A DNA stretch of 64,000 bases from an uncultured Flavobacterium sp. (lineage in GTDB: Bacteria; Bacteroidota; Bacteroidia; Flavobacteriales; Flavobacteriaceae), in the NCBI GenBank assembly GCA_947632215.1, contig CANROJ010000002.1:1-64000 (forward strand). Reading direction: 5' to 3'. The notes beneath the pieces are model-generated. The model saw only the letters and a list, made by a program, of their open reading frames with translations. It did no database searches and had not been told where the DNA came from. Positions 26,685 through 36,677 of this stretch are shown piece by piece (the first letter of the stretch is position 1; every line of letters starts with the position of its first letter). The position numbers were made by a program, and so were the translations under genes.

Positions 26685-27122
26685 TTATCTTTTTTTCTGG
26701 AAGAAGCTTTGTATTAGATCTGTAGCTTCATTTTCCAAGGTACCAAAACAAATAGTTGTTTTGGGATGTAATTGCCCGCCCATTGCTCTATAACCTCTTT
26801 TAGGGTCTTGACTTGCACATACTATTTTTGATATTTGACTCCAGTAAAGTGCTCCTGCACACATTTGGCATGGTTCCAATGTTACGTAAAGAGTACAGTT
26901 TTTTAAATACTTTGCTCCAAGGTAATTGGCTGCCGAACTTATTGCTTGAATCTCTGCATGTGCAGTTACATCTAAAAGTAATTCAGTTAGATTGTGCGAT
27001 TTTGCAATAATCTGATTATTAGCAACTATAATTGCTCCCACAGGTATTTCACCTTGTTCGGATGCTAATTTAGCTTGTTTTAAAGCTATTCTCATAAAGT
27101 ATTCATCGTTTAATATATCCAT
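26685..27122 (-). CDS. tadA: tRNA-specific adenosine deaminase
   Basis: TadA converts the wobble adenosine 34 of tRNA-Arg(ACG) to inosine using zinc. The 145-residue protein has the deaminase zinc motif HAEIQAI (catalytic Glu) and PCQMCAGAL, plus the family start DILNDEYFMRIALKQAKLA. It is a single gene, divergent from dxs. The 258 bp after its stop hold no gene, only the rng terminator and unassigned sequence. Confidence 0.94.
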   Translation of the reverse strand: MDILNDEYFMRIALKQAKLASEQGEIPVGAIIVANNQIIAKSHNLTELLLDVTAHAEIQAISSAANYLGAKYLKNCTLYVTLEPCQMCAGALYWSQISKIVCASQDPKRGYRAMGGQLHPKTTICFGTLENEATDLIQSFFQKKR

Positions 27123-27169
27123 CGCAAGGGGTTTAAGATATTAAAGCCCCAAAAGTAAAAACAAAATTG

Positions 27170-27177
27170 TAATTTTG
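27170..27177 (+). promoter_or_regulatory. -7 element upstream of dxs
   Basis: TAATTTTG fits TAnnTTTG and lies 19 bp before the dxs ATG within a near-palindrome (ACAAAATTGTAATTTTGT). No TTG at -33 is seen. Confidence 0.5.
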
Positions 27178-27196
27178 TTTTTATTTATACTTTATA

Positions 27197-28972
27197 ATGT
27201 CTCAAAATATATTACATAGAATACAGAGTCCGGAAGATCTAAAAAAAATGTCTCTTGTAGAACTTGAGCTATTGGCAAAAGAGTTGAGGGAATTTATTAT
27301 TAATACCGTGGCTAGTAAAGAAGGTCATTTAGGTGCGAGTCTAGGAGTTGTAGAATTAACTATAGCTCTGCATTATGTTTTTAATACACCTTTTGATAAA
27401 GTGATTTGGGATGTTGGACACCAAGCCTATGGGCACAAGCTACTCACTGGTAGACGAGATGTTTTTGATACTAATAGACAAAAAGATGGCATTAGTGGTT
27501 TCCCTAAGATTGATGAGAGTATTTATGATAGTTTTGGTGTAGGACATTCTTCGACTTCTATTTCTGCAGCTTTAGGCATGGCAATTGCCTCTAAATTGAA
27601 AGCAGACTCTAAACGACAACATATCGCCGTTATAGGGGATGCCTCTATCGCCTCTGGCATGGCTTTTGAAGGTTTGAATCACGCCGGAGTAACCGATGCT
27701 AATATTTTGGTAATTCTCAATGATAATGCTATTGGTATTGACCCAAGTGTAGGTGCGTTAAAAGAGTATTTGACTAAGGTGAAGTTGGGACAAAACCCAA
27801 GGGTTAATAATATGATCAAGAGTCTTAACTTCGATTATAGCGGACCTATAGATGGACATAATCTGCCTGAAGTAGTAAAGGAGTTGGAAAGATTAATGAA
27901 AAAGCAAGGGCCACGTTTTTTGCATTTAATTACAACCAAAGGTAAGGGCTTAAAACAAGCCGAAGAGAATCAGGTAAAATATCATGCTCCTGGTAGATTT
28001 GATAGTAAAACCGGAGAACTGCTAAGTACCCAAGAAAAAGAGTTTCCTTCTAAATACCAAGATGTTTTTGGTCATACTTTAGTAGAGTTGGCTAAAGAAA
28101 ATTCTAATATTGTTGGGATTACAGCAGCTATGCCTACTGGAAGTTCTATGAAATTTTTGATGGATGTTTTACCTGATAGAGGTATTGATGTAGGTATTGC
28201 TGAACAGCACGCAGTTACTTTAGCAGCAGGAATGGCTACTCAGGGTATTATTCCATATGTAGCAATTTACTCAACCTTTTTGCAAAGAGCATATGATCAA
28301 GTAATACACGATGTAGCTTTGCAAAAATTACCAGTTGTCTTTTGTTTAGATCGATCTGGGTTAGTAGGAGAAGATGGTCCCACACATCATGGGGCTTTTG
28401 ATATTGCCTATTTAAATGCAATTCCCAATATGACTTTAGCCGCACCTTTAAATGAGCTGGAGCTTAGGAATTTATTGTTTTATGCTCAAAAAGACAATAA
28501 AGGGTCATTAGCTATTAGATATCCAAGAGGAAAAGGTGTAATAGAATATGATTGGAGACTACCCTTTGAAGATATTGTAGTAGGACAAGTAAAACAACTT
28601 GCTAAAGGAAGTAGCTTTGCTGTATTGAGTACGGGAACAATTGGCAATAATGTGATAGAAGCTTTCCAAGAGAAAAATAATGATTTGTGGTCACATTATC
28701 ATTTTATGTTTGTAAAGCCTTTAAATGTAGAAAAATTACATTTAATTTGTCAAACCTATCAAAGAATTGTAACAATTGAAGATGGATGTGTCATTGGAGG
28801 ATTCGGAAGTAGTGTTGCTAGCTTTGTAGCTCAACATTACCCTGAGGTAAAACTCACCATCTTAGGAATAGAAGATAAGTTTATTGAACATGCTAGCGTT
28901 GGTGAGCAACAAAAACATTGTGCGATAGATAAACAAAGTATTATGTCATTAATTAATTCAGAAAAGATTTGA
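27197..28972 (+). CDS. dxs: 1-deoxy-D-xylulose-5-phosphate synthase
   Basis: DXS joins pyruvate and glyceraldehyde 3-phosphate to start the MEP pathway of isoprenoid synthesis, using thiamine diphosphate. The 591-residue protein is the shorter Bacteroidetes form. It has the ThDP motif GDASIASGMAFEGLNHAG to NDN, the GHQAYGHKLLTGR substrate loop, the catalytic region GIAEQHAVTLAAGMA and DRSGLVGEDGPTHHG, and a transketolase C-terminal domain. It feeds isopentenyl diphosphate to the polyprenyl synthase at 6.6 kb. It overlaps the next gene by 4 bp. Confidence 0.97.
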   Translation: MSQNILHRIQSPEDLKKMSLVELELLAKELREFIINTVASKEGHLGASLGVVELTIALHYVFNTPFDKVIWDVGHQAYGHKLLTGRRDVFDTNRQKDGISGFPKIDESIYDSFGVGHSSTSISAALGMAIASKLKADSKRQHIAVIGDASIASGMAFEGLNHAGVTDANILVILNDNAIGIDPSVGALKEYLTKVKLGQNPRVNNMIKSLNFDYSGPIDGHNLPEVVKELERLMKKQGPRFLHLITTKGKGLKQAEENQVKYHAPGRFDSKTGELLSTQEKEFPSKYQDVFGHTLVELAKENSNIVGITAAMPTGSSMKFLMDVLPDRGIDVGIAEQHAVTLAAGMATQGIIPYVAIYSTFLQRAYDQVIHDVALQKLPVVFCLDRSGLVGEDGPTHHGAFDIAYLNAIPNMTLAAPLNELELRNLLFYAQKDNKGSLAIRYPRGKGVIEYDWRLPFEDIVVGQVKQLAKGSSFAVLSTGTIGNNVIEAFQEKNNDLWSHYHFMFVKPLNVEKLHLICQTYQRIVTIEDGCVIGGFGSSVASFVAQHYPEVKLTILGIEDKFIEHASVGEQQKHCAIDKQSIMSLINSEKI

Positions 28973-30186
28973 AAAAGTTTACCCATTTTCTACTAACTAT
29001 TTTGTTTTCCCATATAGGCTTTAGTAGCTATGCTCAAAATAACAATACTTTAATTGTTGGACATAGCTCAGATATCTCAAAGGATTCTTTAGCTCAAAGA
29101 CCCGATAGTACATTACAAGAACTACAATCTAGTAATCCATTTAATCCTTTAATGCAATATGATCCACCAAAAGATTATAGTCCTTCGTTGGGAAATGTTC
29201 CTAGTGGTTCGGAGTCACATTATTTTAGACCAGAGATTTTTGTAAAGCAAGCAAAGCCAAAGTTTTCAAGTATTGATATTCAGTATGATCCTAGTAAAAA
29301 CCTCGATGTACTACCAATCAATAACGATATTCTAGGTTATTGGGAAGGAATGAACTTAATAGGATTAGACTTTAATCAAATAGCGTTTGTCAATTGGAGC
29401 TCTGGAGGGGATAATTCAATTTCAGGTCTTTTAAAAGCAGATTTAAGTAGGAAGTATATAAAGGGCCGTTTAGTATGGGATAATCGCTTAAATGTTCGAT
29501 ATGGGGTCAATAAGCAGAGTGATCGTGAGTTGCGCAAGAGTGAAGATGTTTTTGAGTTCAACTCAGCTTTTGGATTTAAGACCAGTGTTGTCTCTGATTG
29601 GTATTATGTAGCTAAATTAAATTTTAAAACTCAATTAGCCGATGGATTTAACTATCCCAATACAGATGAGCCAGTTTCTAGGTGGTTTGCGCCAGCGTAT
29701 TTATTTGTGGGTATTGGGGCCGAGTATGTTGCTCCAAAGAGCGGTATGAAATTTTATATCTCACCTATTACTTATAAATCTACATTTGTCAATGATCAAC
29801 GCTTAGCAGATCAAGGGTCTTTTGGTGTAGAAAAAGCCGAGTTAGATCCCTTTGGGAATATCATTAAGCATGGGCAAAGGTATCGTGCAGAACTGGGCTT
29901 TTTATTAAGTACAGAATGGAGAAAAGAAATTACAACAAATATAATGTTCGAAAATAAATTAAGTCTTTATAGTGATTACATCAATCGTTTTGGAAATATA
30001 GATGTTGCTTGGGAGTTAAAATTAGATCTAAAAGTTAATAATTACGTTCGTGCCAATATTGGTGCCAATTTAGTCTACGATGATAGTATTAAAACTAATG
30101 TTGATGTCGATGGAGAACAGGTAATGAAAGGTCCTAGAGTGCAATTCAAACAGGTTCTAGGCGTTGGTTTAGTGTATACTTTTTAA
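28969..30186 (+). CDS. DUF3078-type outer-membrane protein
   Basis: This 405-residue protein has a signal peptide (1-22, ending FSSYAQ), a Ser/Pro/Asn-rich region to about 120, and a C-terminal part of alternating strands (GLDFNQIAFVNWSSGGDNSISG, then ending GVGLVYTF) typical of a beta-barrel. I recognise it as DUF3078-like, with no known function. The start is TTG at 28969, whose last two bases overlap the dxs stop codon TGA. Translation is probably coupled to dxs. It is followed by another barrel gene 11 bp later. Confidence 0.82.
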   Translation: MKKFTHFLLTILFSHIGFSSYAQNNNTLIVGHSSDISKDSLAQRPDSTLQELQSSNPFNPLMQYDPPKDYSPSLGNVPSGSESHYFRPEIFVKQAKPKFSSIDIQYDPSKNLDVLPINNDILGYWEGMNLIGLDFNQIAFVNWSSGGDNSISGLLKADLSRKYIKGRLVWDNRLNVRYGVNKQSDRELRKSEDVFEFNSAFGFKTSVVSDWYYVAKLNFKTQLADGFNYPNTDEPVSRWFAPAYLFVGIGAEYVAPKSGMKFYISPITYKSTFVNDQRLADQGSFGVEKAELDPFGNIIKHGQRYRAELGFLLSTEWRKEITTNIMFENKLSLYSDYINRFGNIDVAWELKLDLKVNNYVRANIGANLVYDDSIKTNVDVDGEQVMKGPRVQFKQVLGVGLVYTF

Positions 30187-30197
30187 AATAAAACAGC

Positions 30198-30908
30198 ATG
30201 AGCTATAAAGCAAAAGTTCTTTTTATTATCACTTTTATTAGTTTTCTTTCTGTAAAAGCACAACAGAGGACTTCTAATACGCTTGCTTTGGAGCAAGAAA
30301 CAAACGATAGCATAAAGCTGGATTCTAAATACAGAGAAGATCAATTTTATTTTGCTATTAGCCATTCTCTGATGCAAAACACCCCTGTAGATTTTTCACC
30401 ATATGCATTTTCCTTAGGTATGAATATAGGATTTCTTAGGGATATGCCCATTAACAAGGCTAGAACTTTTTCTATCGCACCAGGAATAGGTTTTTCCTAT
30501 AATAATTTGCGAAGTAATCTTGGGTTGAATCCTGATAGAGAACATGTAATTTTAGAGCAGTATAATAAGAATTCTCTTTCTTTACATTATTTGGATTTTC
30601 CCATTGAGTTTAGATGGCGTAATTCTACAGCTCAAAGTCATAAATTTTGGCGTGTTTACCTTGGATTTAAAGCCAGTTACTTATTAAGTAACCGCAGTAA
30701 AACAGTTACAGATCAATACTCAGTTATTTTAAGAAATGATCCTAATATTACAAAATGGCAGTATGGTCTTTATGGTGCATTAGGTTTTAATACTTGGAAC
30801 TTCTATGTGTATTATGGACTTAACCAGGTATATAAAAAAGATATACTAGTGCAGGATTCTCACAAGATGCGTGTATTAAATCTAGGGTTAATGTTTTATA
30901 TTTTATAG
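30198..30908 (+). CDS. outer-membrane beta-barrel protein (PorT-like superfamily)
   Basis: This 236-residue protein has a signal peptide (1-21, ending SVKAQ). Predicted barrel strands run over about 48-236 (FYFAISHSLMQ, FSLGMNIGFLRD, KMRVLNLGLMFYIL). It resembles the broad outer-membrane barrel group that includes PorT of the type IX secretion system, but is not close enough for me to call it PorT itself. It follows DUF3078 after 11 bp and overlaps the convergent membrane-protein gene by 6 bp. Confidence 0.78.
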   Translation: MSYKAKVLFIITFISFLSVKAQQRTSNTLALEQETNDSIKLDSKYREDQFYFAISHSLMQNTPVDFSPYAFSLGMNIGFLRDMPINKARTFSIAPGIGFSYNNLRSNLGLNPDREHVILEQYNKNSLSLHYLDFPIEFRWRNSTAQSHKFWRVYLGFKASYLLSNRSKTVTDQYSVILRNDPNITKWQYGLYGALGFNTWNFYVYYGLNQVYKKDILVQDSHKMRVLNLGLMFYIL

Positions 30909-31487
30909 CAAAAAGCTTGCAATAGAAATTACATAAGCTACAATAATTTGGTAAGTACTATTGCGTCTTAACACCAAGGCATGGCATGCCAGTAGAGCTG
31001 TTAATAATAAGCTTAGAATGAGTGTTAAAAGCAAGGGTTTGTAAAGAACTAGACTCAAGTAAATTAGATATAGGCTTAGATTAAATCCCATGGCTACATT
31101 TAAAGGTGTTTTTTGTCCTTTTAATAAGAAGATTAACCATAGAATATAAAGGATGATTAAATTCTTAAAGTATAGCAGTAAGGCCGAATTATAGGTGGGT
31201 TGGAATATATATTTGTAAGCCCATAATAATAAAGCTATAGAAAATAAGCCATATAAAATTTTTTTGAAATTAGTATTGAACTTCCTTTTCTTATAGCGAA
31301 TATTGTTAATTAGACCTATAAATAAACTTGGTAAAATCATCGTTGTTATAATGATTTGGCCCAAGTAGATAAGTAATTCAAAATCTTCAAAAAATAGTCT
31401 TGTGCAAAATAGGTAAATCAACCCCGCAAACATAGGCAGGGTGAAGGGATGAAATATCACATTGACAAAACCTAAGACTTTTTGCAT
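30903..31487 (-). CDS. integral membrane protein, function unknown
   Basis: This 194-residue protein is almost entirely hydrophobic, with about six predicted transmembrane helices (for example LIYLGQIIITTMILPSLFIG and PLLLTLILSLLLTALLACHA). I recognise no motif. It lies 14 bp downstream of rpoN on the same strand and is probably the last gene of that transcript. Its end overlaps the convergent barrel gene by 6 bp, so no space remains for a terminator between them. Confidence 0.8.
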   Translation of the reverse strand: MQKVLGFVNVIFHPFTLPMFAGLIYLFCTRLFFEDFELLIYLGQIIITTMILPSLFIGLINNIRYKKRKFNTNFKKILYGLFSIALLLWAYKYIFQPTYNSALLLYFKNLIILYILWLIFLLKGQKTPLNVAMGFNLSLYLIYLSLVLYKPLLLTLILSLLLTALLACHALVLRRNSTYQIIVAYVISIASFLL

Positions 31488-31501
31488 GCTATAAATGTTC
31501 T

Positions 31502-32959
31502 TTAGATACGTTTTCGCATTCTAGCTACTGGAATATCTAGTTGTTCTCTATACTTAGCTATAGTTCTTCTGGCAATAGGGTAGCCTTTTTCCTTTAATAG
31601 TTCAGAGAGTTTATCGTCAGGATAAGGCTTGCTTTTATCCTCTTCTGAAATAATTTGTTCTAATATATTTTTAATCTCAATTGTTGAAACCTCCTGTCCT
31701 TGATCATTAATCATTGCCTCAGAAAAGAAGTTTTTGATTAGCTTGGTACCATAAGGGGTTTGAACATACTTGCTATTTGCAACTCTAGATATAGTAGAGA
31801 TGTCTAATGAAATCAAATCAGCGATATCTTTTAAAATCATTGGTTTTAATTTAGTTTCATCTCCAGTTAAGAAATAATCTTTTTGATATTCCATAATAGC
31901 ATGCATGGTATAATACAAAGTGTCTTGACGTTGCTTTATAGCATCGATAAACCACTTTGCTCCATCTAATTTTTGTTTGATGAATTGTACAGCATTTTTC
32001 TGATCATTAGAAGTCAAATTACTTTCTTTATAAGATTGTAACATCTCTTGATATTCTTTTGAAACATGTAATTCTGGGGCATTTCTTCCATTAAGACTAA
32101 GATCTAGCTCATTGTCTATGATTTTAATGGTAAAGTCTGGAACAATATGCTCTACTATTCTAGTGTTCTCGCTGTAAGCACTTCCTGGTTTTGGATTTAA
32201 CTTCTCAATTTCGTCTATACTATTACGCAATTGATCTTTTGTTATATTATACTTTTGTAAAAGTTTATCATAGTGCTTTTTAGTAAATGCATCGAAAGAG
32301 TTCTCTAGTATCTCTGTGGCTAATATAACAGCTTCGGTAGGTGTTTTGTTAGCCAATTGTAAAAGCAGACATTCCTGTAAATTTTTAGCTCCAACTCCAA
32401 ATGGTTCTAATTGGTGAATTACTGTTAAAATACGAGAAATTGTCTTTTCATCCGTATAAATACCCTGGGTAAATGCAAGATCGTCCACAATGTCTTGTGT
32501 ATCGCGTCTTAAATACCCCATATCATCTATACTGCCTACTAAAAATTGTGCAATTGCTCTATCTTGATCACTTAAAATAAAAGTGTTTAGCTGATTAGAT
32601 AAGTCTTGATGAAAACTGTCGAAAGCAATTATTGGCGCTTGATAATCTTCATCATCTTTACTGTAGTTATTCGCTTGTAATTTGTAATCAGGGGTTTCGT
32701 CATCGCTTAAGTACTCATCAATATTAATATCGTCAGCTTCTATGTGCTCGTTGTCATATTGATCGTAATCTTCTAAAAATTCCTCCTCGTTGTTGTTTTG
32801 ATCTGTTTCTTTACCAGTTTCCAAAGCGGGATTCTCTATCATCTCTTCTTTGAGTCTTTGTTCAAAAGCCAAAGTGGGCAATTGAATAAGCTTCATCAAT
32901 TGAATTTGTTGAGGTGATAGCTTTTGAGATAATTTAAGTTGGAGACTTTGTTTTAACAT
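31502..32959 (-). CDS. rpoN: RNA polymerase sigma-54 factor
   Basis: Sigma-54 directs RNA polymerase to -24/-12 promoters and needs an enhancer-binding ATPase. The 485-residue protein has the Gln/Leu-rich activator-interacting region I (LKLSQKLSPQQIQLMKLIQL, 8-27), an acidic region II (about 50-100), the core-binding and HTH regions, and the C-terminal RpoN box ARRTIAKYREQ. No enhancer-binding protein gene lies in the window. It is downstream of asnS with a 107-bp gap and followed by a membrane-protein gene. Confidence 0.97.
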   Translation of the reverse strand: MLKQSLQLKLSQKLSPQQIQLMKLIQLPTLAFEQRLKEEMIENPALETGKETDQNNNEEEFLEDYDQYDNEHIEADDINIDEYLSDDETPDYKLQANNYSKDDEDYQAPIIAFDSFHQDLSNQLNTFILSDQDRAIAQFLVGSIDDMGYLRRDTQDIVDDLAFTQGIYTDEKTISRILTVIHQLEPFGVGAKNLQECLLLQLANKTPTEAVILATEILENSFDAFTKKHYDKLLQKYNITKDQLRNSIDEIEKLNPKPGSAYSENTRIVEHIVPDFTIKIIDNELDLSLNGRNAPELHVSKEYQEMLQSYKESNLTSNDQKNAVQFIKQKLDGAKWFIDAIKQRQDTLYYTMHAIMEYQKDYFLTGDETKLKPMILKDIADLISLDISTISRVANSKYVQTPYGTKLIKNFFSEAMINDQGQEVSTIEIKNILEQIISEEDKSKPYPDDKLSELLKEKGYPIARRTIAKYREQLDIPVARMRKRI

Positions 32960-33066
32960 GAGATAAATTTTGGCAAAAAAAAAAATGTTTACTTTAATAC
33001 ATTTCTCTTTTCAAAATTAAGAAAAAAATGTGATAAAGTAAACATTTAATATGACTTGTGTTTTGT

Positions 33067-34500
33067 TTAGAATTCCGCGTTATTTGGGGTTCTAGGGTAA
33101 GGAATAACATCTCTAATATTAGACATTCCTGTTACGAATAAAACTAGTCTTTCAAAGCCTAGACCAAATCCACTATGAGGGGCTGTTCCAAATTTACGAG
33201 TGTCTAAATACCAGCTAAGTTCCTTTTCATCAATACCCATTTTTTGTATTTTGTCTAAGAGAACATCATATCTTTCTTCTCTCTCTGAACCACCTACTAT
33301 TTCACCGATACCAGGGAATAAGACATCCATTGCTCTTACAGTTTTTCCATCCTCGTTCAATCTCATATAGAATGCTTTGATGTCTGCAGGATAATCAAAA
33401 AGTATTACTGGACATTTAAAGTGTTTCTCAACTAAGAATCTTTCGTGCTCACTTTGTAGGTCAACTCCCCATTCATTAATAGGATATTTGAACTTCTTAT
33501 TTTTATTAGGTTTTGAGTTCTTTAAAATTTCAATAGCTTCTGTATAGCTTACGCGTTTAAAGTTATTCTCTACTACAAACTTTAATTTTTCTAGTAAAGA
33601 CATTTCACTACGTTCAGCTTGTGGCTTACTTTTTTCCTCTTCTTTTAATCGTTGCTCTAAGAAAAGTAGGTCGTCTTGACATTTGTCTAAAGTGTAGCTA
33701 ATTACATTTTTAATGAAATCTTCAGCTAAATCCATATCCTCGTCTAGTTTAATGAATGCAACCTCTGGTTCAATCATCCAAAATTCTGCAAGGTGACGGG
33801 AAGTATTAGAATTTTCAGCACGGAATGTAGGGCCGAAAGTGTAGACTGAACCTAGGGCCATCGCATAAGTTTCAGCTTCTAATTGTCCAGAAACAGTTAA
33901 GTTAGTGGTTTTTCCAAAGAAATCTTGAGAATAATCTATATTTCCTTGTTCATCTTTAGGAAGGTTGTTTAAATCTAAGTTAGTTACACGAAACATTTCT
34001 CCTGCTCCTTCTGCATCAGAACCTGTAATAATAGGTGCATTAAAATAAAAGAATCCGTTTTCTTGGAAATATTTATGTACTGCAAATGATAAAGTACTGC
34101 GAACACGCATAATAGCACCGAACATATTTGTTCTAATTCTTAAGTGAGCATTTTCACGTAGAAATTCCAAAGAATGCTTTTTAGGTTGGATAGGATACTC
34201 CTCAGGATTAGCTTCTCCGTATACTTTTAGCTTACTTACTTGGATTTCAATATTCTGTCCTGCACCTTGGCTTTCTACCAATGTACCAGTAATTGATAAT
34301 GCTGCTCCTGTATGAATTTTTTTCAATAAATCAGCTGGAAACTTATCTAAATCAAGTACACATTGTATGTTTTTAATTGTAGATCCATCATTCAAGGCAA
34401 TAAATTGATTATTTCTAAAGGTTTTTACCCATCCTTTAGCTTTGACTTCATGCAATAGGTTCTTACCTGTTAGAAGATCGATAATTTTCGTGTGTTTCAT
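33067..34500 (-). CDS. asnS: asparagine--tRNA ligase
   Basis: This class IIb synthetase charges tRNA-Asn with asparagine. The 477-residue protein has an N-terminal OB-fold anticodon-binding domain ([19 protein letters not shown]), motif 2 ([20 protein letters not shown]) and motif 3 ([12 protein letters not shown]), then the C-terminal [15 protein letters not shown] tail. Its direct presence suggests asparagine is attached directly rather than by amidation of Asp-tRNA. A minus-strand -7 element (TAAATTTG, 34561-34554) lies about 55 bp upstream. Confidence 0.97.
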   Translation of the reverse strand: MKHTKIIDLLTGKNLLHEVKAKGWVKTFRNNQFIALNDGSTIKNIQCVLDLDKFPADLLKKIHTGAALSITGTLVESQGAGQNIEIQVSKLKVYGEANPEEYPIQPKKHSLEFLRENAHLRIRTNMFGAIMRVRSTLSFAVHKYFQENGFFYFNAPIITGSDAEGAGEMFRVTNLDLNNLPKDEQGNIDYSQDFFGKTTNLTVSGQLEAETYAMALGSVYTFGPTFRAENSNTSRHLAEFWMIEPEVAFIKLDEDMDLAEDFIKNVISYTLDKCQDDLLFLEQRLKEEEKSKPQAERSEMSLLEKLKFVVENNFKRVSYTEAIEILKNSKPNKNKKFKYPINEWGVDLQSEHERFLVEKHFKCPVILFDYPADIKAFYMRLNEDGKTVRAMDVLFPGIGEIVGGSEREERYDVLLDKIQKMGIDEKELSWYLDTRKFGTAPHSGFGLGFERLVLFVTGMSNIRDVIPYPRTPNNAEF

Positions 34501-34812
34501 TGTGAATTATATTTTAGTCTGCGTATCTATATCCATTTAAGGGAAAATACACGCAAATTTAATAAAAATCTCTTGATATAAGAAAAGTATTGTATCCTAT
34601 AGGGAAAGTTATTGTGCTAATTCTGCTGCTTAAAGCCAAGAGTAGTTAACAATTTTGGTTTTAACACATTATTTAATACCAATTATATTACAACTATAGT
34701 GGTTGTTGGTATTGATCATTATGGATATAATGCAAATTTGTTGATATAGTGCGCGAAGTAAAGTAGAGTAGAAATAAAAAAAATCCGCTTTTTTGAAAAA
34801 GCGGATTTTTTA
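34501..34812. other. intergenic region asnS-frr
   Basis: This 312-bp region holds the asnS promoter element near 34554-34561 on the minus strand and the frr terminator at its right end. The middle has no ORF, tRNA or clear structure. Confidence 0.6.
34776..34811 (-). terminator. terminator of pyrH-frr
   Basis: AAAAAATCCGCTTTTT and its complement enclose a two-base loop and flank a T-run on the minus strand. It lies immediately after the frr stop codon. Confidence 0.9.
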
Positions 34813-35376
34813 TTAGATTGTCATTATTTCTGCTTCTTTAGCAGCGAAGACATCTTCTATTTTTTTTACGTAAACGTCTGTAAGTTTTTGGATTCTTTCT
34901 TCTGCTACTTTACAAATATCTTCAGAAGTACCATTTTTCTCTTCTTTTTTAATATCGTTATTAGCGTCTTTACGTGCATTACGAATAACTATTTTAGCAT
35001 CTTCTGCCTCCATTTTTGCTTGTTTAGAAAGTTCTTTACGTCTTTCCTCTGTTAATGCAGGGATATTAATAATAATATTGTCTCCATTATTCATTGGGTT
35101 TAGTCCCAAATTAGCAATCATGATTGCTTTTTCTATTGGTTGCAACATTGTTTTTTCCCATGGAGTCACACTAAGAGTTCTCGCATCAGCAGCATTAACA
35201 TTGGCTACTTGTGAAAGAGGTGTTTGAGAACCGTAATAATCTACAAAAACAGATCCTAACATTTGAGGAGATGCTTTTCCTGCACGAATATTTAAAAGGG
35301 TTTTCTCTAAATGTGCAATTCCATTGTCCATTGATTCTTTTGCACTGTCAATAATAAGCTCTAATTCTTCTGTCAT
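34813..35376 (-). CDS. frr: ribosome-recycling factor
   Basis: RRF splits post-termination ribosomes together with EF-G. The 187-residue protein (usual length about 185) has the domain I helices and the domain II region with LRAGKASPQML, SVTPWEK and LNPMNNGDNIIINIPALTEERR. It is cotranscribed 7 bp after pyrH, a common bacterial arrangement. Confidence 0.98.
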   Translation of the reverse strand: MTEELELIIDSAKESMDNGIAHLEKTLLNIRAGKASPQMLGSVFVDYYGSQTPLSQVANVNAADARTLSVTPWEKTMLQPIEKAIMIANLGLNPMNNGDNIIINIPALTEERRKELSKQAKMEAEDAKIVIRNARKDANNDIKKEEKNGTSEDICKVAEERIQKLTDVYVKKIEDVFAAKEAEIMTI

Positions 35377-35383
35377 AGTGTTA

Positions 35384-36103
35384 TTAATTAATGTTTACAG
35401 CTACAGTTGTACCTACGTTATCTTGTCCTTGGCAAACCTTAAGTAAATTATCTTCTTTATTCATGTCAAATACAACTATAGGTAGATCATTTTCTCTACT
35501 CAAAGTAAATGCAGTTGTATCCATTACGTTTAATCCTTTAGTTAATACATCAGCAAAAGTGATTTTTTCAAATTTAATTGCTGTAGGATCTTTTTCCGGG
35601 TCAGCAGAGTAAACCCCATCTACCCTGGTACCTTTTAAAATTACGTCAGCATTAATCTCTACTCCTCTTAAAACAGCAGCAGTATCTGTTGTGAAATAAG
35701 GATTTCCTGTTCCTGCACCAAAAATAACAATTCGACCTTTTTCTAAGTGACGAACAGCTCTTCTTTTGATGTATGGTTCAGCAACAGCTTCAATTTTTAA
35801 AGCAGTTTGTAATCTTGTTTGCATGCCAGTTGCTTCTAAAGCACCTTGCAATGCCATACCATTAATTACAGTTGCAAGCATTCCCATATAATCACCTTGT
35901 ACGCGATCCATTCCAACATTTGCTCCTGCTACACCTCTGAAAATATTTCCTCCTCCTATTACAATTGCAATTTCAACACCTAAATCGTGAATTTTCTTAA
36001 CGTTTTGAGCATAATCAGCCAATTTTTTTGGATCTATACCGTATTGTTGATCACCCATTAGGGCTTCTCCACTGAGTTTTAGTAGAATTCTTTTGTATTT
36101 CAT
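35384..36103 (-). CDS. pyrH: UMP kinase
   Basis: PyrH phosphorylates UMP to UDP for nucleic acid and cell-wall precursor synthesis. The 239-residue amino-acid-kinase-fold protein has [10 protein letters not shown], the phosphate-binding GGGNIFRG, the UMP-binding [15 protein letters not shown] and [16 protein letters not shown]. It is the first gene of pyrH-frr, with a promoter element about 25 bp upstream. Confidence 0.98.
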   Translation of the reverse strand: MKYKRILLKLSGEALMGDQQYGIDPKKLADYAQNVKKIHDLGVEIAIVIGGGNIFRGVAGANVGMDRVQGDYMGMLATVINGMALQGALEATGMQTRLQTALKIEAVAEPYIKRRAVRHLEKGRIVIFGAGTGNPYFTTDTAAVLRGVEINADVILKGTRVDGVYSADPEKDPTAIKFEKITFADVLTKGLNVMDTTAFTLSRENDLPIVVFDMNKEDNLLKVCQGQDNVGTTVAVNIN

Positions 36104-36127
36104 AGAGATTATATTTTAAAAGTTTCG

Positions 36128-36135
36128 CAAATATA
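36128..36135 (-). promoter_or_regulatory. -7 element of pyrH-frr
   Basis: The minus strand reads TATATTTG, a full match to TAnnTTTG, 25 bp before the pyrH ATG. A -33 TTG is not obvious. Confidence 0.6.
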
Positions 36136-36640
36136 GAGATAATAAAGTACTATTAAATAGCTTTTATAAAATTATCTCGATTTGTAGCATAACTCTTTTT
36201 AGTCTTATTATGTGCTAATGGTTAGTATAAAGATATTTCAATTTTATAAATATTGATTTTTTCTCAGACCTGTAGCCTCTGATTTTCACCATATCGATTA
36301 TCTAGTTTTTATTGATCTGTGCTTAGTTTAGTTGTCAATAGTTCATTTGGTTTTGTCTTATGCCCTGGATAAGTTATGGTTCAGTGGTAGCCATTTATTA
36401 TACAGGGTAAGTATTTAAATGACTATCTAGCTCCTAAGGCTTTAATCATTTGCACCTCCATGGAGTTTATCGTGGGTACTATTAAGTGTTGCAGGCTAGC
36501 TACTGTGATTGATTGGGAAGTTAAGCCATAGTTTTATTTGTTCAATGGTGTACTACTTTTTTATATCTATTCTTTAAAAGTTCTAGAGTAAATAGCTGGT
36601 TTATACTATTTTTAAAGAGGATTAAATTAATTAAATAGAT

Positions 36641-36648
36641 TACCTTTG
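36641..36648 (+). promoter_or_regulatory. -7 element upstream of thioredoxin-like gene
   Basis: TACCTTTG fits TAnnTTTG and lies 29 bp before the ATG. No -33 TTG is visible at 18-20 bp. Confidence 0.55.
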
Positions 36649-36677
36649 AGTATAAATTAACTGTAAAACAAATTGAA

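Larger units (their letters stand above)
36104..36677. other. 574-bp intergenic region with no clear gene
   Basis: The ends hold promoter elements for pyrH (minus strand) and for the thioredoxin-like gene (TACCTTTG at 36641). The middle has noticeably higher GC than typical spacers here. On the minus strand, 36420-36530 reads 36 codons without a stop (LTSQSITVASLQHLIVPT...), but there is no start codon and I do not recognise it. It could be a gene remnant; I do not call a gene. Confidence 0.45.

Noticed and set aside
30198-30908. Calling the barrel gene porT
   Set aside because: It has a signal peptide and barrel strands but lacks segments I associate with PorT, and is not next to the usual neighbours. 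I left it as PorT-like superfamily.
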